NCBI GenBank assembly: GCA_903930535.1
Contig: CAIYYX010000253.1
Coordinates: 1-35,682, forward strand
DNA: 35,682 nucleotides
Direction: 5' to 3'
DNA from: an uncultured Sterolibacterium sp.
GTDB taxonomy: Bacteria > Pseudomonadota > Gammaproteobacteria > Burkholderiales > Rhodocyclaceae
In this document: positions 26,706 to 34,946 of the stretch, piece after piece
Layout: every line of letters begins with the position of its first letter
Position numbering within the stretch: position 1 is the first letter of the stretch
Notes under the pieces: generated by a model
What the model saw: only the letters and a program-made list of their open reading frames with translations
The model's database searches: none
Told to the model about the DNA's origin: nothing
Translations under genes and position numbers: made by a program

Positions 26706-27995
26706 ATGAAATCATTCCTTCTCCTCCTACTTCTCCTCCCGGCCGTTGCCCAGGCACAGACGGCCCAGCCGATAGAGGCAGACCACATTGTCGCCGTGGT
26801 CAACGATGACGCGGTCACCTCGAACGAGTTGCGCCAGCGACTGATCGTGGTGGAGCGGCAATTGCGCACCCAGGGTACGCAATTGCCGCCGCGCAACGTG
26901 CTGGAAAAGCAGTTGCTCGAACGCCTGATCATGGACCGCTTGCAGCTCCAGTTCGCCAAGGAGACCTCCACGCGCGTCGACGATGTCCAACTCGAGGGGG
27001 CATTGCGCCGCATCGCAGAATCCAACAGGCTCACGTTGCCGGATTTCAAGGCGGCCATCGAAAAGGACGGCATCATCTGGGCAAAGTTCCGCGAGGAAAT
27101 CCGCGACGAGATGACCATTTCCCGGCTGCGCGAACGCGACGTCGATGAGCGCATCACCGTTTCCGAAGGGGAAATCGACAATTACCTCGCCAGTCCGGAC
27201 CGGGCCAAGGCCGGCAACGAGGAACTGCATCTCGCCCATATCCTCCTGCGTCTGCCCGAGCAGGCCAGTTCCGACCAGCTGCGGCGCATCCGCGCCCGCG
27301 CCGATCAGGCATTGGCGCAGTTGAAGCGCGGCGACGATTTCGCCAAGATTGCGGCGAGCTTCTCGGACGCGCCAGATGCCTTGAGCGGCGGCTCGATAGG
27401 GCTGCGGCCGGTCAACCGCTTGCCCAGCCTCTATGCGGAAGCCGCAGAGAAAATGAGGCTGGGGGAGGTCAGCGAGATTCTGCGCAGCCCAGCCGGCTTT
27501 CACATCATCAAGCTGATTGAGAGGCGTGGTGGCGTGGCGGCGGTGCAGTCGGTGCGGCAGACGCATGCGCGCCACATTTTGATCAAGTCCAGCGAACTGG
27601 TTCCGGAAGCGGAGGCGAGACGCAAACTGGTGGCCATCAAGGAGAGGCTGGACAACGGCGCCGATTTTCAGGAACTGGCGCGCTTGAATTCCAATGACCT
27701 TTCCGCGGCAAAGGGCGGCGATCTGGGCTGGCTCTACCAGGGAGACACCGTCCCCGATTTCGAAAAGGCCATGGATGGTCTGAAAATAAACGAGGTCAGC
27801 CAGCCGGTGAAAACACAGTTCGGCTGGCACCTGATCCAGGTGATCGAGCGGCGCGTCGCCGACGCCTCGCTGGAGCGCCAGCGCCTGATTGCGCGCCAGG
27901 CGCTGCGCGAACGCAAGTCTGACGAGGCCTACCAGGACTGGCTGCGCCAGATGCGGGACCGCGCCTACGTCGAGTATCGGATGGAAGAAAAATAA
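26706..27995 (+). CDS. surA: periplasmic chaperone/peptidyl-prolyl isomerase SurA
   Basis: Helps outer-membrane proteins, including LptD, fold. It has 429 residues with signal peptide [17 protein letters not shown]. The N-terminal chaperone domain ([19 protein letters not shown]) is followed by two parvulin domains, roughly 170-275 ([25 protein letters not shown]) and 285-385 ([26 protein letters not shown]), and a C-terminal helix. It lies seven bases after lptD and five before pdxA, the standard proteobacterial order. Confidence 0.97.
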   Translation: MKSFLLLLLLLPAVAQAQTAQPIEADHIVAVVNDDAVTSNELRQRLIVVERQLRTQGTQLPPRNVLEKQLLERLIMDRLQLQFAKETSTRVDDVQLEGALRRIAESNRLTLPDFKAAIEKDGIIWAKFREEIRDEMTISRLRERDVDERITVSEGEIDNYLASPDRAKAGNEELHLAHILLRLPEQASSDQLRRIRARADQALAQLKRGDDFAKIAASFSDAPDALSGGSIGLRPVNRLPSLYAEAAEKMRLGEVSEILRSPAGFHIIKLIERRGGVAAVQSVRQTHARHILIKSSELVPEAEARRKLVAIKERLDNGADFQELARLNSNDLSAAKGGDLGWLYQGDTVPDFEKAMDGLKINEVSQPVKTQFGWHLIQVIERRVADASLERQRLIARQALRERKSDEAYQDWLRQMRDRAYVEYRMEEK

Positions 27996-28000
27996 GTCGC

Positions 28001-28963
28001 GTGAGCAATCTCCCCGTCATCGCCGTCACCAGCGGTGAGCCCGCGGGCATAGGTCCGGATATCTGCCTGACGCTTGCCAGGCGCGATTTCCCGGCGCGCA
28101 TCGTCGTCATCGGCGACCGCGGCCTCCTCGAGGCACGGGCCTTGCAACTGGGCATCGACGCTGGCCGCCTCGACATTCTCCATGTGCCGCTGTGCGCCCC
28201 GTCGCAAACTGGTCAACTCGACCCGGCCAATGCCCGCTACGTCCTGGCGCTGCTCGATCACGCCTTGGCCGGCTGCAAAAGCGGCGAATTCGCGGCCATG
28301 GTCACTGCGCCCGTGCACAAGGGCGTCATCAATGACGCCGGCTTTCCCTTCACCGGTCACACCGAATACCTCGCCGAACACACAGGAACGAAACGCGTCG
28401 TCATGATGCTGGCGGGGGCGGGGCTGCGCGTCGCGTTGGCGACCACGCATCTGGCGCTGAAGGATGTTGCCGCGGCGATCACCAGAGCGGAGCTAGAGAC
28501 GACGATGCGCATATTGCACCAGGATCTCATCACCAAGTTCGGCATCAGGCAACCGCGCATCCTGGTCGCGGGCCTTAACCCGCATGCCGGCGAAGGCGGC
28601 CACATGGGTCGCGAGGAGATCGAGGTGATCTCTCCGGTGCTGGAAATGCTGCGCAGCGAGGGCATGGATTTCGTCGGTCCCTTGCCGGCCGACACGCTGT
28701 TTACCCGTCGCGTGCTTGCAGGTTCTGACGCCCAGTTGGCGATGTATCACGACCAGGGGCTGGCGGTGCTGAAGTTCGCCGCCTTCGAGGAAGGGGTCAA
28801 CATCACCCTGGGCCTGCCCATCGTTCGCACCTCGGTTGACCACGGCACCGCCCTCGATCTCGCCGGCACAGGCCGCGCCGATGCGCAAAGCCTGTATGCG
28901 GCGATTGAGTGCGCGATCGGGATGTCTGCGACCGGTAGGTCGGCCTTTAGGCCTCCTCCTTAA
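28001..28963 (+). CDS. pdxA: 4-hydroxythreonine-4-phosphate dehydrogenase
   Basis: NAD-dependent enzyme of the DXP-dependent pyridoxal phosphate pathway, 320 residues. The start is GTG at 28001, giving [21 protein letters not shown] as expected. Conserved segments include [50 protein letters not shown] and [18 protein letters not shown]. The last nine residues (GRSAFRPPP) are encoded by a REP-like repeat and run past the usual family end. It follows surA by five bases. Confidence 0.96.
   Translation: MSNLPVIAVTSGEPAGIGPDICLTLARRDFPARIVVIGDRGLLEARALQLGIDAGRLDILHVPLCAPSQTGQLDPANARYVLALLDHALAGCKSGEFAAMVTAPVHKGVINDAGFPFTGHTEYLAEHTGTKRVVMMLAGAGLRVALATTHLALKDVAAAITRAELETTMRILHQDLITKFGIRQPRILVAGLNPHAGEGGHMGREEIEVISPVLEMLRSEGMDFVGPLPADTLFTRRVLAGSDAQLAMYHDQGLAVLKFAAFEEGVNITLGLPIVRTSVDHGTALDLAGTGRADAQSLYAAIECAIGMSATGRSAFRPPP
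28935..28953. repeat. single-arm REP-like unit overlapping the 3' end of pdxA
   Basis: GTAGGTCGGCC-TTTA-GGCC is one arm of the GGCC subtype also seen at 14451-14494. It is read as coding sequence at the end of pdxA, and the pdxA stop comes shortly after it. It lies just before rsmA. Confidence 0.75.
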
Positions 28964-28971
28964 CTTTCGCT

Positions 28972-29739
28972 ATGACGAAACATGTCGCACGAAAGCGCTT
29001 TGGGCAGAATTTTCTGGTGGCGAAGGATGTTGTGGCCGACATCGTCGCGGCGATCGGCCCGAAGCCCGGCGACAATCTGGTCGAGATCGGGCCGGGGCTG
29101 GGGGCGCTGACGGCGCCGCTGCTGGAGAAACTTGATGTCCTCCAGGTCGTCGAGATAGACCGCGATTTGATTCAGAGGTTGCGCTCGCAATACTCTCCGA
29201 AGAGATTGACGATTCATGAGGGAGATGCGCTCTCATTCGATTTCGCCACTCTGGGGAAGGATCTCAGGGTCGTGGGCAACCTTCCCTACAATATTTCGAC
29301 GCCGCTCCTGTTCCACCTCGCGCAATACGCCGGTCGCGTGCGCGACATGCACTTCATGCTGCAGCGGGAGGTGGTGGAGCGCATGGTCGCCACACCCGGG
29401 GGCGGAGAATATGGGCGGCTGTCGGTGATGCTGCAATACCGCTTCGCGATGGAACTGCTTTTTGCTGTGCCGGCGGAGGCTTTCGATCCGGCACCCCGGG
29501 TGGAGTCTGCCATCGTCCGCATGCTGCCTTTGCCGCCAGAGGATCTGGCGGCAAAAGACGAGGCAGTTTTTGCGCGCGTGGTCAGCGCCGCTTTTGGTCA
29601 GCGGCGCAAGATGCTGAGAAACACTCTGCGCGACCTGATAGATGCCGCCGCTCTCGACGAACTGGGCATCGCCCCCACGGCGCGCGCCGAGGAACTGGCG
29701 GTGGCCGATTACATCAGCATCGCCAACACCCTGGCCTAA
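28972..29739 (+). CDS. rsmA: 16S rRNA (A1518/A1519-N6) dimethyltransferase
   Basis: Also called ksgA; dimethylates two adjacent adenines near the 3' end of 16S rRNA during 30S maturation. It has 255 residues. The N-terminus [13 protein letters not shown] is the family signature. SAM-binding [16 protein letters not shown] and the catalytic NLPYNIST follow. [11 protein letters not shown] and [14 protein letters not shown] are in the C-terminal domain. It ends the lptD-surA-pdxA-rsmA block. Its stop overlaps the stop of the convergent DUF2892 gene by four bases. Confidence 0.97.
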   Translation: MTKHVARKRFGQNFLVAKDVVADIVAAIGPKPGDNLVEIGPGLGALTAPLLEKLDVLQVVEIDRDLIQRLRSQYSPKRLTIHEGDALSFDFATLGKDLRVVGNLPYNISTPLLFHLAQYAGRVRDMHFMLQREVVERMVATPGGGEYGRLSVMLQYRFAMELLFAVPAEAFDPAPRVESAIVRMLPLPPEDLAAKDEAVFARVVSAAFGQRRKMLRNTLRDLIDAAALDELGIAPTARAEELAVADYISIANTLA

Positions 29740-29927
29740 GTCTCTTTTCTCTTGCAGCTATTCATGCCGATGAGCGGATAGAGCGGGCAGAAGCTGAACA
29801 GACCCGTAGCCAGGAGCGGGACGCCCAGCCAGGCCCAGACCGAGCCGCCCATCAGGGCCCAGGCGATCAGAGCCAGGCCGACGATGATGCGCAGTGCGCG
29901 GTCGATGCCGCCGACGTTCGCTTTCAT
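29736..29927 (-). CDS. DUF2892 small inner-membrane protein
   Basis: 63 residues with two hydrophobic segments (~11-28, [17 protein letters not shown]; ~31-47, [16 protein letters not shown]) and the conserved C-terminal pattern [12 protein letters not shown] seen in DUF2892 (YgaP-type transmembrane domain) proteins. A strong AGGAGG lies six bases before the ATG, so it is clearly translated. Function in the family is not established; such proteins are often near rhodanese genes, but none is here. Convergent with rsmA. Confidence 0.88.
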   Translation of the reverse strand: MKANVGGIDRALRIIVGLALIAWALMGGSVWAWLGVPLLATGLFSFCPLYPLIGMNSCKRKET

Positions 29928-29966
29928 TGAAGCCTCCTGCAGTTGAAAAAACCCATTAGAACATGA

Positions 29967-30731
29967 TCAGGCCAACTCTGCGATCACCGGCGCGTGATCC
30001 GATGGCCTCTCGGCCTTTCGCGGTTCGCGGTCGATGGTGCAGGACTGGCAGGCGCCCTCCAGTTGTCGCGAGAGCAGGATGAGGTCGATGCGCATCCCCC
30101 GGTTGCGGCGGAATGCCATCATGCGGTAATCCCACCAGCTGAAACTTTTCTCCGGCTGAGCGAAGAGACGGAAGGCATCGGAAAATCCCAGTGCCAGTAT
30201 CTTGCGCAATGCACCGCGCTCCGCTTCGCTGCACAGCACCTGATCCTTCCAGGCTTCGGGGTCATGCACGTCGCGATCTTCCGGTGCGATGTTGTAGTCG
30301 CCCAGGAGAACCAGACGCGGATGGTCTTTCAGTTCTGCCACTAGCCATGCCGTCAGGGCATCCAGCCAGCGCAGCTTGTATTCGTATTTGTCCGAGCCCA
30401 CGCTCTGGCCATTCGGAACATAGGCGCAGACAACCCGGACATCCGCTATGGTGGCGCTGATGACGCGCTGCTGGGCGTCGTCGAAGCCGGCAATGCCGCG
30501 CCGGACATCCTGCGGGGGAGTACGCGAGAGTATGGCCACGCCGTTGTAGGTCTTCTGACCGCTAAAAGCGGCATGGTAGCCGGCTGCCTCAAGCTCTGCC
30601 CGTGGGAAATCGCGGTCTTCCTGCTTGGTCTCCTGCAGGCAGAGCACGTCCGGGCGCTGCTCCGCCAGCCAGGCCAGCACCTGCGGCAGGCGAACCTTGA
30701 GCGAGTTTACATTCCAGGTGGCGATTTTCAT
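29967..30731 (-). CDS. xth: exodeoxyribonuclease III
   Basis: Mg-dependent AP endonuclease/3' exonuclease of base excision repair. It has 254 residues from the ATG at 30731. Motifs occur in order: [25 protein letters not shown] (metal Glu), [26 protein letters not shown] (Asp/Asn catalytic pair) and [10 protein letters not shown] (catalytic Asp-His). An in-frame extension upstream to 30779 is rejected because ExoIII proteins start at MKIATWN. A MITE-like element begins 50 bases upstream of its start, so the promoter must lie in that short gap or in the element. Confidence 0.96.
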   Translation of the reverse strand: MKIATWNVNSLKVRLPQVLAWLAEQRPDVLCLQETKQEDRDFPRAELEAAGYHAAFSGQKTYNGVAILSRTPPQDVRRGIAGFDDAQQRVISATIADVRVVCAYVPNGQSVGSDKYEYKLRWLDALTAWLVAELKDHPRLVLLGDYNIAPEDRDVHDPEAWKDQVLCSEAERGALRKILALGFSDAFRLFAQPEKSFSWWDYRMMAFRRNRGMRIDLILLSRQLEGACQSCTIDREPRKAERPSDHAPVIAELA

Positions 30732-30780
30732 AAATGTCTGTGAGTCAGCAACAGTGTGGTGTGTGATCTTATTGAACATG

Positions 30781-30946
30781 TAGGGAAACGTTGATCAAGT
30801 CCGTCATCGCGAGCCCCAAAGGGGCGTGGCGATCTTCAAGCCACGGATCTTGCATGGCTCTTAGATTGCTTCGCTTATGTCATTGCGAGGCCCGCAGGGC
30901 CGTGGCAATCGCAATGACGAAGTTGTACTTGATCAGCGTTTCCCTA
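30781..30946. mobile_element. 166-bp MITE-like element with 20-bp terminal inverted repeats
   Basis: The left end TAGGGAAACGTTGATCAAGT (30781-30800) matches the inverted right end (30927-30946) at 19 of 20 bases. If TA is the target duplication, the ends proper begin GGGAAACG. Inside are two direct copies of a ~32-base imperfect palindrome, 30803-30834 and 30879-30910, of the form GTCATYGCGAGSCCC, a 3-base centre, then GGGSCGTGGCRATC. No transposase frame is present, so it would be moved in trans. It lies upstream of xth and downstream of the signalling operon. Confidence 0.8.
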
Positions 30947-30977
30947 GTCTAGTAGTCAGTCATGCGTCTGTTGATGG

Positions 30978-31022
30978 GTAGGTCGGGCTTTCTCTGGACC
31001 ACCTTTATGGTGGCAGCCCGAC
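30978..31022. repeat. REP-like hairpin downstream of the signalling operon
   Basis: GTAGGTCGGGCT (30978-30989) pairs with AGCCCGAC (31015-31022). The centre holds an inner hairpin CCACC-TTTAT-GGTGG. This is a GTCGGGC subtype copy with a replaced loop, as at 132-189. It lies ~57 bases beyond the stop of the LuxR-type regulator and could act as its terminator. Confidence 0.8.
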
Positions 31023-31078
31023 TGCCGGCCTAAACAGGATCAATCCCGTTAGTTTGGAAGATAAGATATCTGGTGTGG

Positions 31079-31771
31079 TCAAAGGCCTCCTTCGTCCGCC
31101 AGTCGGGCAAGATCGGCGACTGTGCTGACCCCCAGTTTCTCCATCCCCCGCTGACGGTACAACTTGACCGTGCGCAGCGCGATGCCCAACTGCTCCGCAA
31201 TATCGCGATTGATCTCGCCCCGCGCCACGCAGCTTATAACGTCTCGTTCGCGCCGGGTCAATGACGTGATCCGCTTCGCAAGAACGGAGTGCCGCTCGCG
31301 CAGGTGCTGCCGTTCGGTACTGGTGGAAAGCGCCTTGGCCACGGCAGCAAGCAACATCTCGGTCTCGATCGGCTTGATCAAAAAATCCAGCGCCCCGGCG
31401 CGGAAAGCGTTCACCGCCTCCACGGCGCCGCTAGCGCCACTCATCAGCAAAAGCGGCGTGTCGTCGAGCTCGGCCAGGCGCCGCTGCAATTCAAGACCAT
31501 CCAACTTGGGCATTTTCACGTCGCAAAGTACGCAATTTGGGCCCGGGAACTGCGGGGAGTTGAATGTCCTCATGTGGAGATAACTCAGAGCCGATGAATA
31601 GGTCTCGCAGGCATAGCCTTCCAGATCGAACAAGGCCACCAGCGCATCAACAATTTCTGCATCGTCGTCGATCAGCACAATGCGTCCGCGCGCGCAGCGT
31701 TCGGCTAGGCGCAGATCATCAACGGTAACGATTCGCCGCGGTTTCGCCGCCGATAGCGCACCATTGGTCAT
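31079..31771 (-). CDS. FixJ/LuxR-type response regulator
   Basis: Two-domain regulator of 230 residues. The receiver (~29-150) has the acidic triad IDDD (34-37), phosphoacceptor Asp84 in LCDVKMPKLDG, and Lys133 in LIKPIE. The C-terminal LuxR helix-turn-helix (~168-228) has LTRRERDVISCVARGEINRDIAEQLGI with RTVKLYRQRGMEKLGV. Its ATG overlaps the kinase stop as ATGA, so it is the likely direct output of that kinase. The receiver is preceded by ~28 unusual residues. Targets are unknown; FixJ-family regulators commonly activate catabolic or respiratory genes. Confidence 0.93.
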   Translation of the reverse strand: MTNGALSAAKPRRIVTVDDLRLAERCARGRIVLIDDDAEIVDALVALFDLEGYACETYSSALSYLHMRTFNSPQFPGPNCVLCDVKMPKLDGLELQRRLAELDDTPLLLMSGASGAVEAVNAFRAGALDFLIKPIETEMLLAAVAKALSTSTERQHLRERHSVLAKRITSLTRRERDVISCVARGEINRDIAEQLGIALRTVKLYRQRGMEKLGVSTVADLARLADEGGL

Positions 31772-33936
31772 GATGGCACTTCCGCGGTTGCCGACAGGAG
31801 AGGCAGATCAATGTCGGCACAGGCTCCGCCTCCGCCGGCATTGCCAACGCAGAGCGTGCCCTGATGCTGGGCGATAATACTCTGGCCGATGGACAGCCCC
31901 AGACCCAGCCCGCCATCCTTAGTCGTAAAAAATGCTGTGCCCACCTTTCCCTGTATCTCCGGCGCCAGCCCCGGGCCAGTGTCACATACGCTTAGCCTCG
32001 CACGCTCCCCGATTTGCATCACCCGCACATGAATTTCGCGGCGCGCGGACTGACGCATCGCTTCGATAGCATTGCGGTAGATATTCAGCAGCACCTGGGA
32101 TAGTTGTGTGGTATCCCCCTTCACCCACACTGGACCGGTAGAGGGAGAAAATAAGATGACCACCTTATGCTCGGCGGCCTCGGGCCCCACCAAACCGAGG
32201 ACATCGCTGGCTAGACGCTGGAGGTTGACGGGAATCTGCGCTATCTCCGAGGGACGAATAAAACTACGAATCTTGTCGATGATCTCGCTGGCGCGTCTGG
32301 TATTGAAAATGATCTTGTCGAATACTTCGCTTATCCGCTCCGCCTCAAAGCGGCCCGCCTTCAAGCCGCGCTGCGCAACCTGGGCGTTGGTGAGAATGGC
32401 AGTGAGGGGTTGATTGAGCTCGTGGCTCAACGAGGCCGACATCTCGCCCAGGCTGCGTTGCCGATCCAGTTGGGCAATCTGATCAGTCAGTCGGCGCGCC
32501 TCGCTCTCCAATTCGAATTTGCGGCGTTTGTGTTCGACAATGTCGCGGGTCACGCCAAGTATTTGGACCCGACCTTTGTCATCCACAAGAGGGTACGCCA
32601 TAACCTCTCCCCAGTACGTGGAACCGTCTTTGCAGAAGTATTCAAGCTCTCCCCGAAAATTTTGCAGGGATCGGCCAGCTTCAATATCAGCTTGCAGTTG
32701 CGTGAAATAGCCCACAACAGTTGCCAGGGAGTCAGGGGTAAGAGTTTCTTCGATCAATTGCTGCATCGCCTCGGCGGGAGTGTAGCCACGGACTGCCTCG
32801 ACCGAGGGACTGATATAGGTGTTTCTGCCATCAGCCGACATGTTCCATATCACGTCTCTGGCATTATCGGACAACAGACGAAGTCGATGCTCGCTGATGC
32901 GCAATTCATCAGCAGCTTGCCTGCGCATAGTGATGTCGGTTTTTACCGCGACATAATGGGAAACATCGCCCGCCTGGTTTTTGATCGGGGAAATATGGAT
33001 TTCTTCCCAATAGAGCTCCCCGTTTTTGCGCCGGTTGAGGATTTCCCCTTCCCATGAGAGGCCTTTGCGCAGTTGCGCCCACATTTCCAGATATGTTTTC
33101 CTGGGGGTCTGCCCGGACTGAAGAATGCGCGGGTTCTTTCCAACCGCCTCAGCGGCGGTATAGCCGGTGTTTTTGCTGAAACGAGCGTTGACGTACTGGA
33201 TGCGAGCTTCAAGATCGGTGATGGCGATCGCGGTAGGAAACTGTTCGAGCGCGGTGGAAAGATTGCGCAGTGTTTCCATGCTCTCGCGCCGATGTGCGCG
33301 ATCCAGAAATATACCGACATAAGCAACATTGCCAACCACAACGGACAACATGGCTGCAAACACCATCAGGATGGTCGTCGGTTGTGATACCAATACAGTG
33401 GTACTTGGTGCTCCTAATATCAGTTCCGCGACGCGAAGGATCATGATGCTGCCGAGTAACAGATTAATTCCAGCGATCCAGTTGGCTTTACCGCTGTCCT
33501 GATTTTTGGCGATGCGCCTTGCCAGCGTGGATAGATAAATGATCAGTAAGCCGTTAGAAAGCAGCCCGAGTTCAACACGCAACGCTTCGTTTTCGAGCCA
33601 CTCCTGGATTAATACGAAAACACCTGCGTAGACCACGACTGCCGTCACAATCCAGGCCGTTCGCCAGGGGGCGGCAAGCTCGAGGCGCAGGGCCTGGATA
33701 CTCAGCATACTGGCTGAGAACAACAATATGTTGGCGATCGGGATGCTCACCAGCGTCGGGATGCTTCCGCGCAATCCAATCAGGATCGCGCCGAGGCCGA
33801 AGAGAAAGCCGCCGGTGCACCAGAGCACCACCTTGGGTGAGCGTTGCCTGGCCAGCGTGACCCAGACGACCAAGGGCATCAAGAGATAAAGCAGGCCTGT
33901 TATTGTGAAAGCTGTGGACGGGTCGAAGCCGATCAT
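31768..33936 (-). CDS. membrane PAS-sensor histidine kinase (FixL/NtrB-like core)
   Basis: Sensor kinase of 722 residues from the ATG at 33936. About seven transmembrane helices occupy 8-210 and leave almost no periplasmic domain, suggesting sensing within or near the membrane. PAS1 (~225-340) has the GYTAAEAVGKNPRILQSGQT pattern and ends KTDIT; PAS2 (~350-470) includes YISPSVEAVRGYTPAEA. The kinase core has the phosphorylated His505 in ASLSHELNQPLTAI, N-box NIYRNAIEAM, DTGPG (652-656) and GGLGLGLS. No PAS haem-ligand motif is obvious. The start is eight bases after the receiver gene; AGGG is ten bases upstream. An in-frame extension to 34224 overlaps that receiver gene and is rejected. Confidence 0.93.
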   Translation of the reverse strand: MIGFDPSTAFTITGLLYLLMPLVVWVTLARQRSPKVVLWCTGGFLFGLGAILIGLRGSIPTLVSIPIANILLFSASMLSIQALRLELAAPWRTAWIVTAVVVYAGVFVLIQEWLENEALRVELGLLSNGLLIIYLSTLARRIAKNQDSGKANWIAGINLLLGSIMILRVAELILGAPSTTVLVSQPTTILMVFAAMLSVVVGNVAYVGIFLDRAHRRESMETLRNLSTALEQFPTAIAITDLEARIQYVNARFSKNTGYTAAEAVGKNPRILQSGQTPRKTYLEMWAQLRKGLSWEGEILNRRKNGELYWEEIHISPIKNQAGDVSHYVAVKTDITMRRQAADELRISEHRLRLLSDNARDVIWNMSADGRNTYISPSVEAVRGYTPAEAMQQLIEETLTPDSLATVVGYFTQLQADIEAGRSLQNFRGELEYFCKDGSTYWGEVMAYPLVDDKGRVQILGVTRDIVEHKRRKFELESEARRLTDQIAQLDRQRSLGEMSASLSHELNQPLTAILTNAQVAQRGLKAGRFEAERISEVFDKIIFNTRRASEIIDKIRSFIRPSEIAQIPVNLQRLASDVLGLVGPEAAEHKVVILFSPSTGPVWVKGDTTQLSQVLLNIYRNAIEAMRQSARREIHVRVMQIGERARLSVCDTGPGLAPEIQGKVGTAFFTTKDGGLGLGLSIGQSIIAQHQGTLCVGNAGGGGACADIDLPLLSATAEVPS

Positions 33937-33944
33937 GGGCGCTA

Positions 33945-34421
33945 TTACCCTGGCGTCGCATCGTGCAGCAACGGCAACAGTGCATCTTCCAACTCGTCCA
34001 GATCGAATGGTTTTCTCAGACAGCGCACGCCTGGTGGCGGAGCGCCATGGCGGGCTCTTTCCTCCTCCCGCAGCGCGGTGATGATGACAAGCGGCAGGCC
34101 GGGGTCGATGCGGCGCAGTAAGTTGGCCAGTTCGAAGCCGGAAACACCGGGGAGGTTCAGGTCGACCACGGCACCGCTCAGACGGTAATTGGCGGCAGTG
34201 ACGGAACCGGCAGGCATGGACCATTGCCCGCGCTCCTCATGCGCCGCCTGCAACAAACTCTCGCCCGAGAGATAACAGGCAGAGCGCAAGCCTTGAAACT
34301 CCAGCCACTGCCCGAGCACCTGCGCAACTTGCGGATCATTGTCGACGATGGCCACGACTCCCAGCGACGGCGTTAGGCCGGATGCTGGCCGCGCTTGCGA
34401 TGCCGGAGGCGGCGGATTCAT
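33945..34421 (-). CDS. stand-alone receiver-domain response regulator
   Basis: Single receiver domain of 158 residues with no output domain. Acidic residues Asp27 and Asp29 (IVDNDPQV), phosphoacceptor Asp87 (AVVDLNLPG) and Lys137 (CLRKPFD) are all present, so it should be phosphorylatable. A Pro-rich N-terminus (MNPPPPASQARPAS) precedes it. Three starts are possible: TTG 34433, ATG 34427 and ATG 34421. I prefer 34421 because it overlaps the stop of the upstream 54-codon frame as ATGA. It may act as a phosphate sink or relay between the kinase and the FixJ-type regulator. Confidence 0.86.
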   Translation of the reverse strand: MNPPPPASQARPASGLTPSLGVVAIVDNDPQVAQVLGQWLEFQGLRSACYLSGESLLQAAHEERGQWSMPAGSVTAANYRLSGAVVDLNLPGVSGFELANLLRRIDPGLPLVIITALREEERARHGAPPPGVRCLRKPFDLDELEDALLPLLHDATPG

Positions 34422-34582
34422 CGCCATTGGCAAGAGTCAGTGCCATGGCCAGACGCCCGAGGCGCCGGAAACTCAAGCGAATGCCCGAGGATGCGCAACA
34501 TGCCGGCAATCCTTCGAATAGTGAGCATGGACAGATTGTGCCAGATTTCCTTGTGGCCTGGATTCCGGAACGCCTGCTTCAT
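34418..34582 (-). CDS. candidate 54-residue ORF of unknown function in the signalling operon
   Basis: Reads MKQAFRNPGHKEIWHNLSML, then TIRRIAGMLRILGHSLEF and a Gly/Ser/Pro-rich end. I recognise no family. It is basic, with one possible amphipathic helix (~16-36) and no signal peptide. Its support is positional: the ATG overlaps the stop of the 20-codon ORF upstream (ATGA, 34579-34582) and its TGA overlaps the receiver ATG (ATGA, 34418-34421). It has no Shine-Dalgarno of its own. It could be a real coupled gene or a chance frame in a leader. Confidence 0.35.
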   Translation of the reverse strand: MKQAFRNPGHKEIWHNLSMLTIRRIAGMLRILGHSLEFPAPRASGHGTDSCQWR

Positions 34583-34641
34583 GCCACTGCCAGACGATAG
34601 CTATGTTGCTCGACGGCGTCGAGTATCCCTCTTTGTCTCAT
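34579..34641 (-). CDS. candidate 20-residue peptide at the head of the signalling operon
   Basis: Encodes MRQRGILDAVEQHSYRLAVA. It has a strong ribosome binding site (AAGGAG at 34651-34656, nine bases upstream), better than that of any larger gene in the operon, and its stop overlaps the next ATG as ATGA. No known family matches with certainty. The Glu-x3-Tyr spacing (E11, Y15) recalls the PQQ precursor PqqA, but the flanking residues differ, so this is only a hint. Other possibilities are a leader peptide that tunes downstream translation, or a secreted or modified signal peptide. Confidence 0.45.
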   Translation of the reverse strand: MRQRGILDAVEQHSYRLAVA

Positions 34642-34650
34642 GATGTTGAT

Positions 34651-34656
34651 CTCCTT
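34651..34656 (-). promoter_or_regulatory. strong Shine-Dalgarno of the 20-codon ORF
   Basis: AAGGAG on the minus strand, nine bases before the ATG at 34641. It is notable because the receiver gene downstream lacks a clear site, so this may be the entry point for ribosomes on the operon mRNA. Confidence 0.6.
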
Positions 34657-34667
34657 CCAGTCCGGGT

Positions 34668-34686
34668 CCGTGGTTGTGAGCCACGG
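34668..34686 (-). promoter_or_regulatory. leader hairpin upstream of the 20-codon ORF
   Basis: CCGTGG and CCACGG arms (six G-C-rich pairs, extendable by G-U) around a seven-base loop, 11 bases upstream of the Shine-Dalgarno. It could be a structural element in the operon leader. No U-tract follows, so it is not a typical intrinsic terminator. Confidence 0.4.
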
Positions 34687-34733
34687 GTGTCCCGGCCGGC
34701 AATTCAACGTTGATCACATGCCGATGCGTTGGC

Positions 34734-34946
34734 TTATGGCGCAGAGCGACTGATTGCTTTCAGGAACGCTGGAGCACTTGAGTCTTTTTTCTGCTCCGGG
34801 GTGGCTAGCGGGTCGACACGTTCAGTTGAGCCAGGGTACATGCGGAAGACCCTTAATGCAGCCTCCGCACGGGATGGCGCGATCAATCGCAGTCCTTGCA
34901 CGAGCACCCCGCTGCGCAGGCGAAGGTTAAATATGTGTGGACTCAT
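34734..34946 (-). CDS. small arginine-rich protein of unknown function
   Basis: 70 residues from the ATG at 34946. The first part, MSPHIFNLRLRSGVLVQGLR, then LIAPSRAEAALRVFRMYPGS, resembles a type of short betaproteobacterial hypothetical protein with a beta-strand RTRSG-like start and a helix ending in MYPGC. That likeness is from memory. A longer frame starts at 35036 but adds an Arg-rich stretch across a palindrome. No clear Shine-Dalgarno. It lies upstream of the signalling operon on the same strand, with a 92-base gap to the 20-codon ORF. Confidence 0.45.
   Translation of the reverse strand: MSPHIFNLRLRSGVLVQGLRLIAPSRAEAALRVFRMYPGSTERVDPLATPEQKKDSSAPAFLKAISRSAP

Noticed and set aside
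30781..30946. Reading the GTCATTGCGAG palindromes as a CRISPR-like array
   Set aside because: Only two imperfect copies exist, each self-palindromic, with unequal surroundings and outer terminal inverted repeats. This fits a MITE-type element instead.
33937..34224. N-terminal extension of the PAS histidine kinase
   Set aside because: It overlaps the receiver gene in another frame and is Arg/His/Pro-rich without transmembrane character. The ATG at 33936 precedes the first helix directly.
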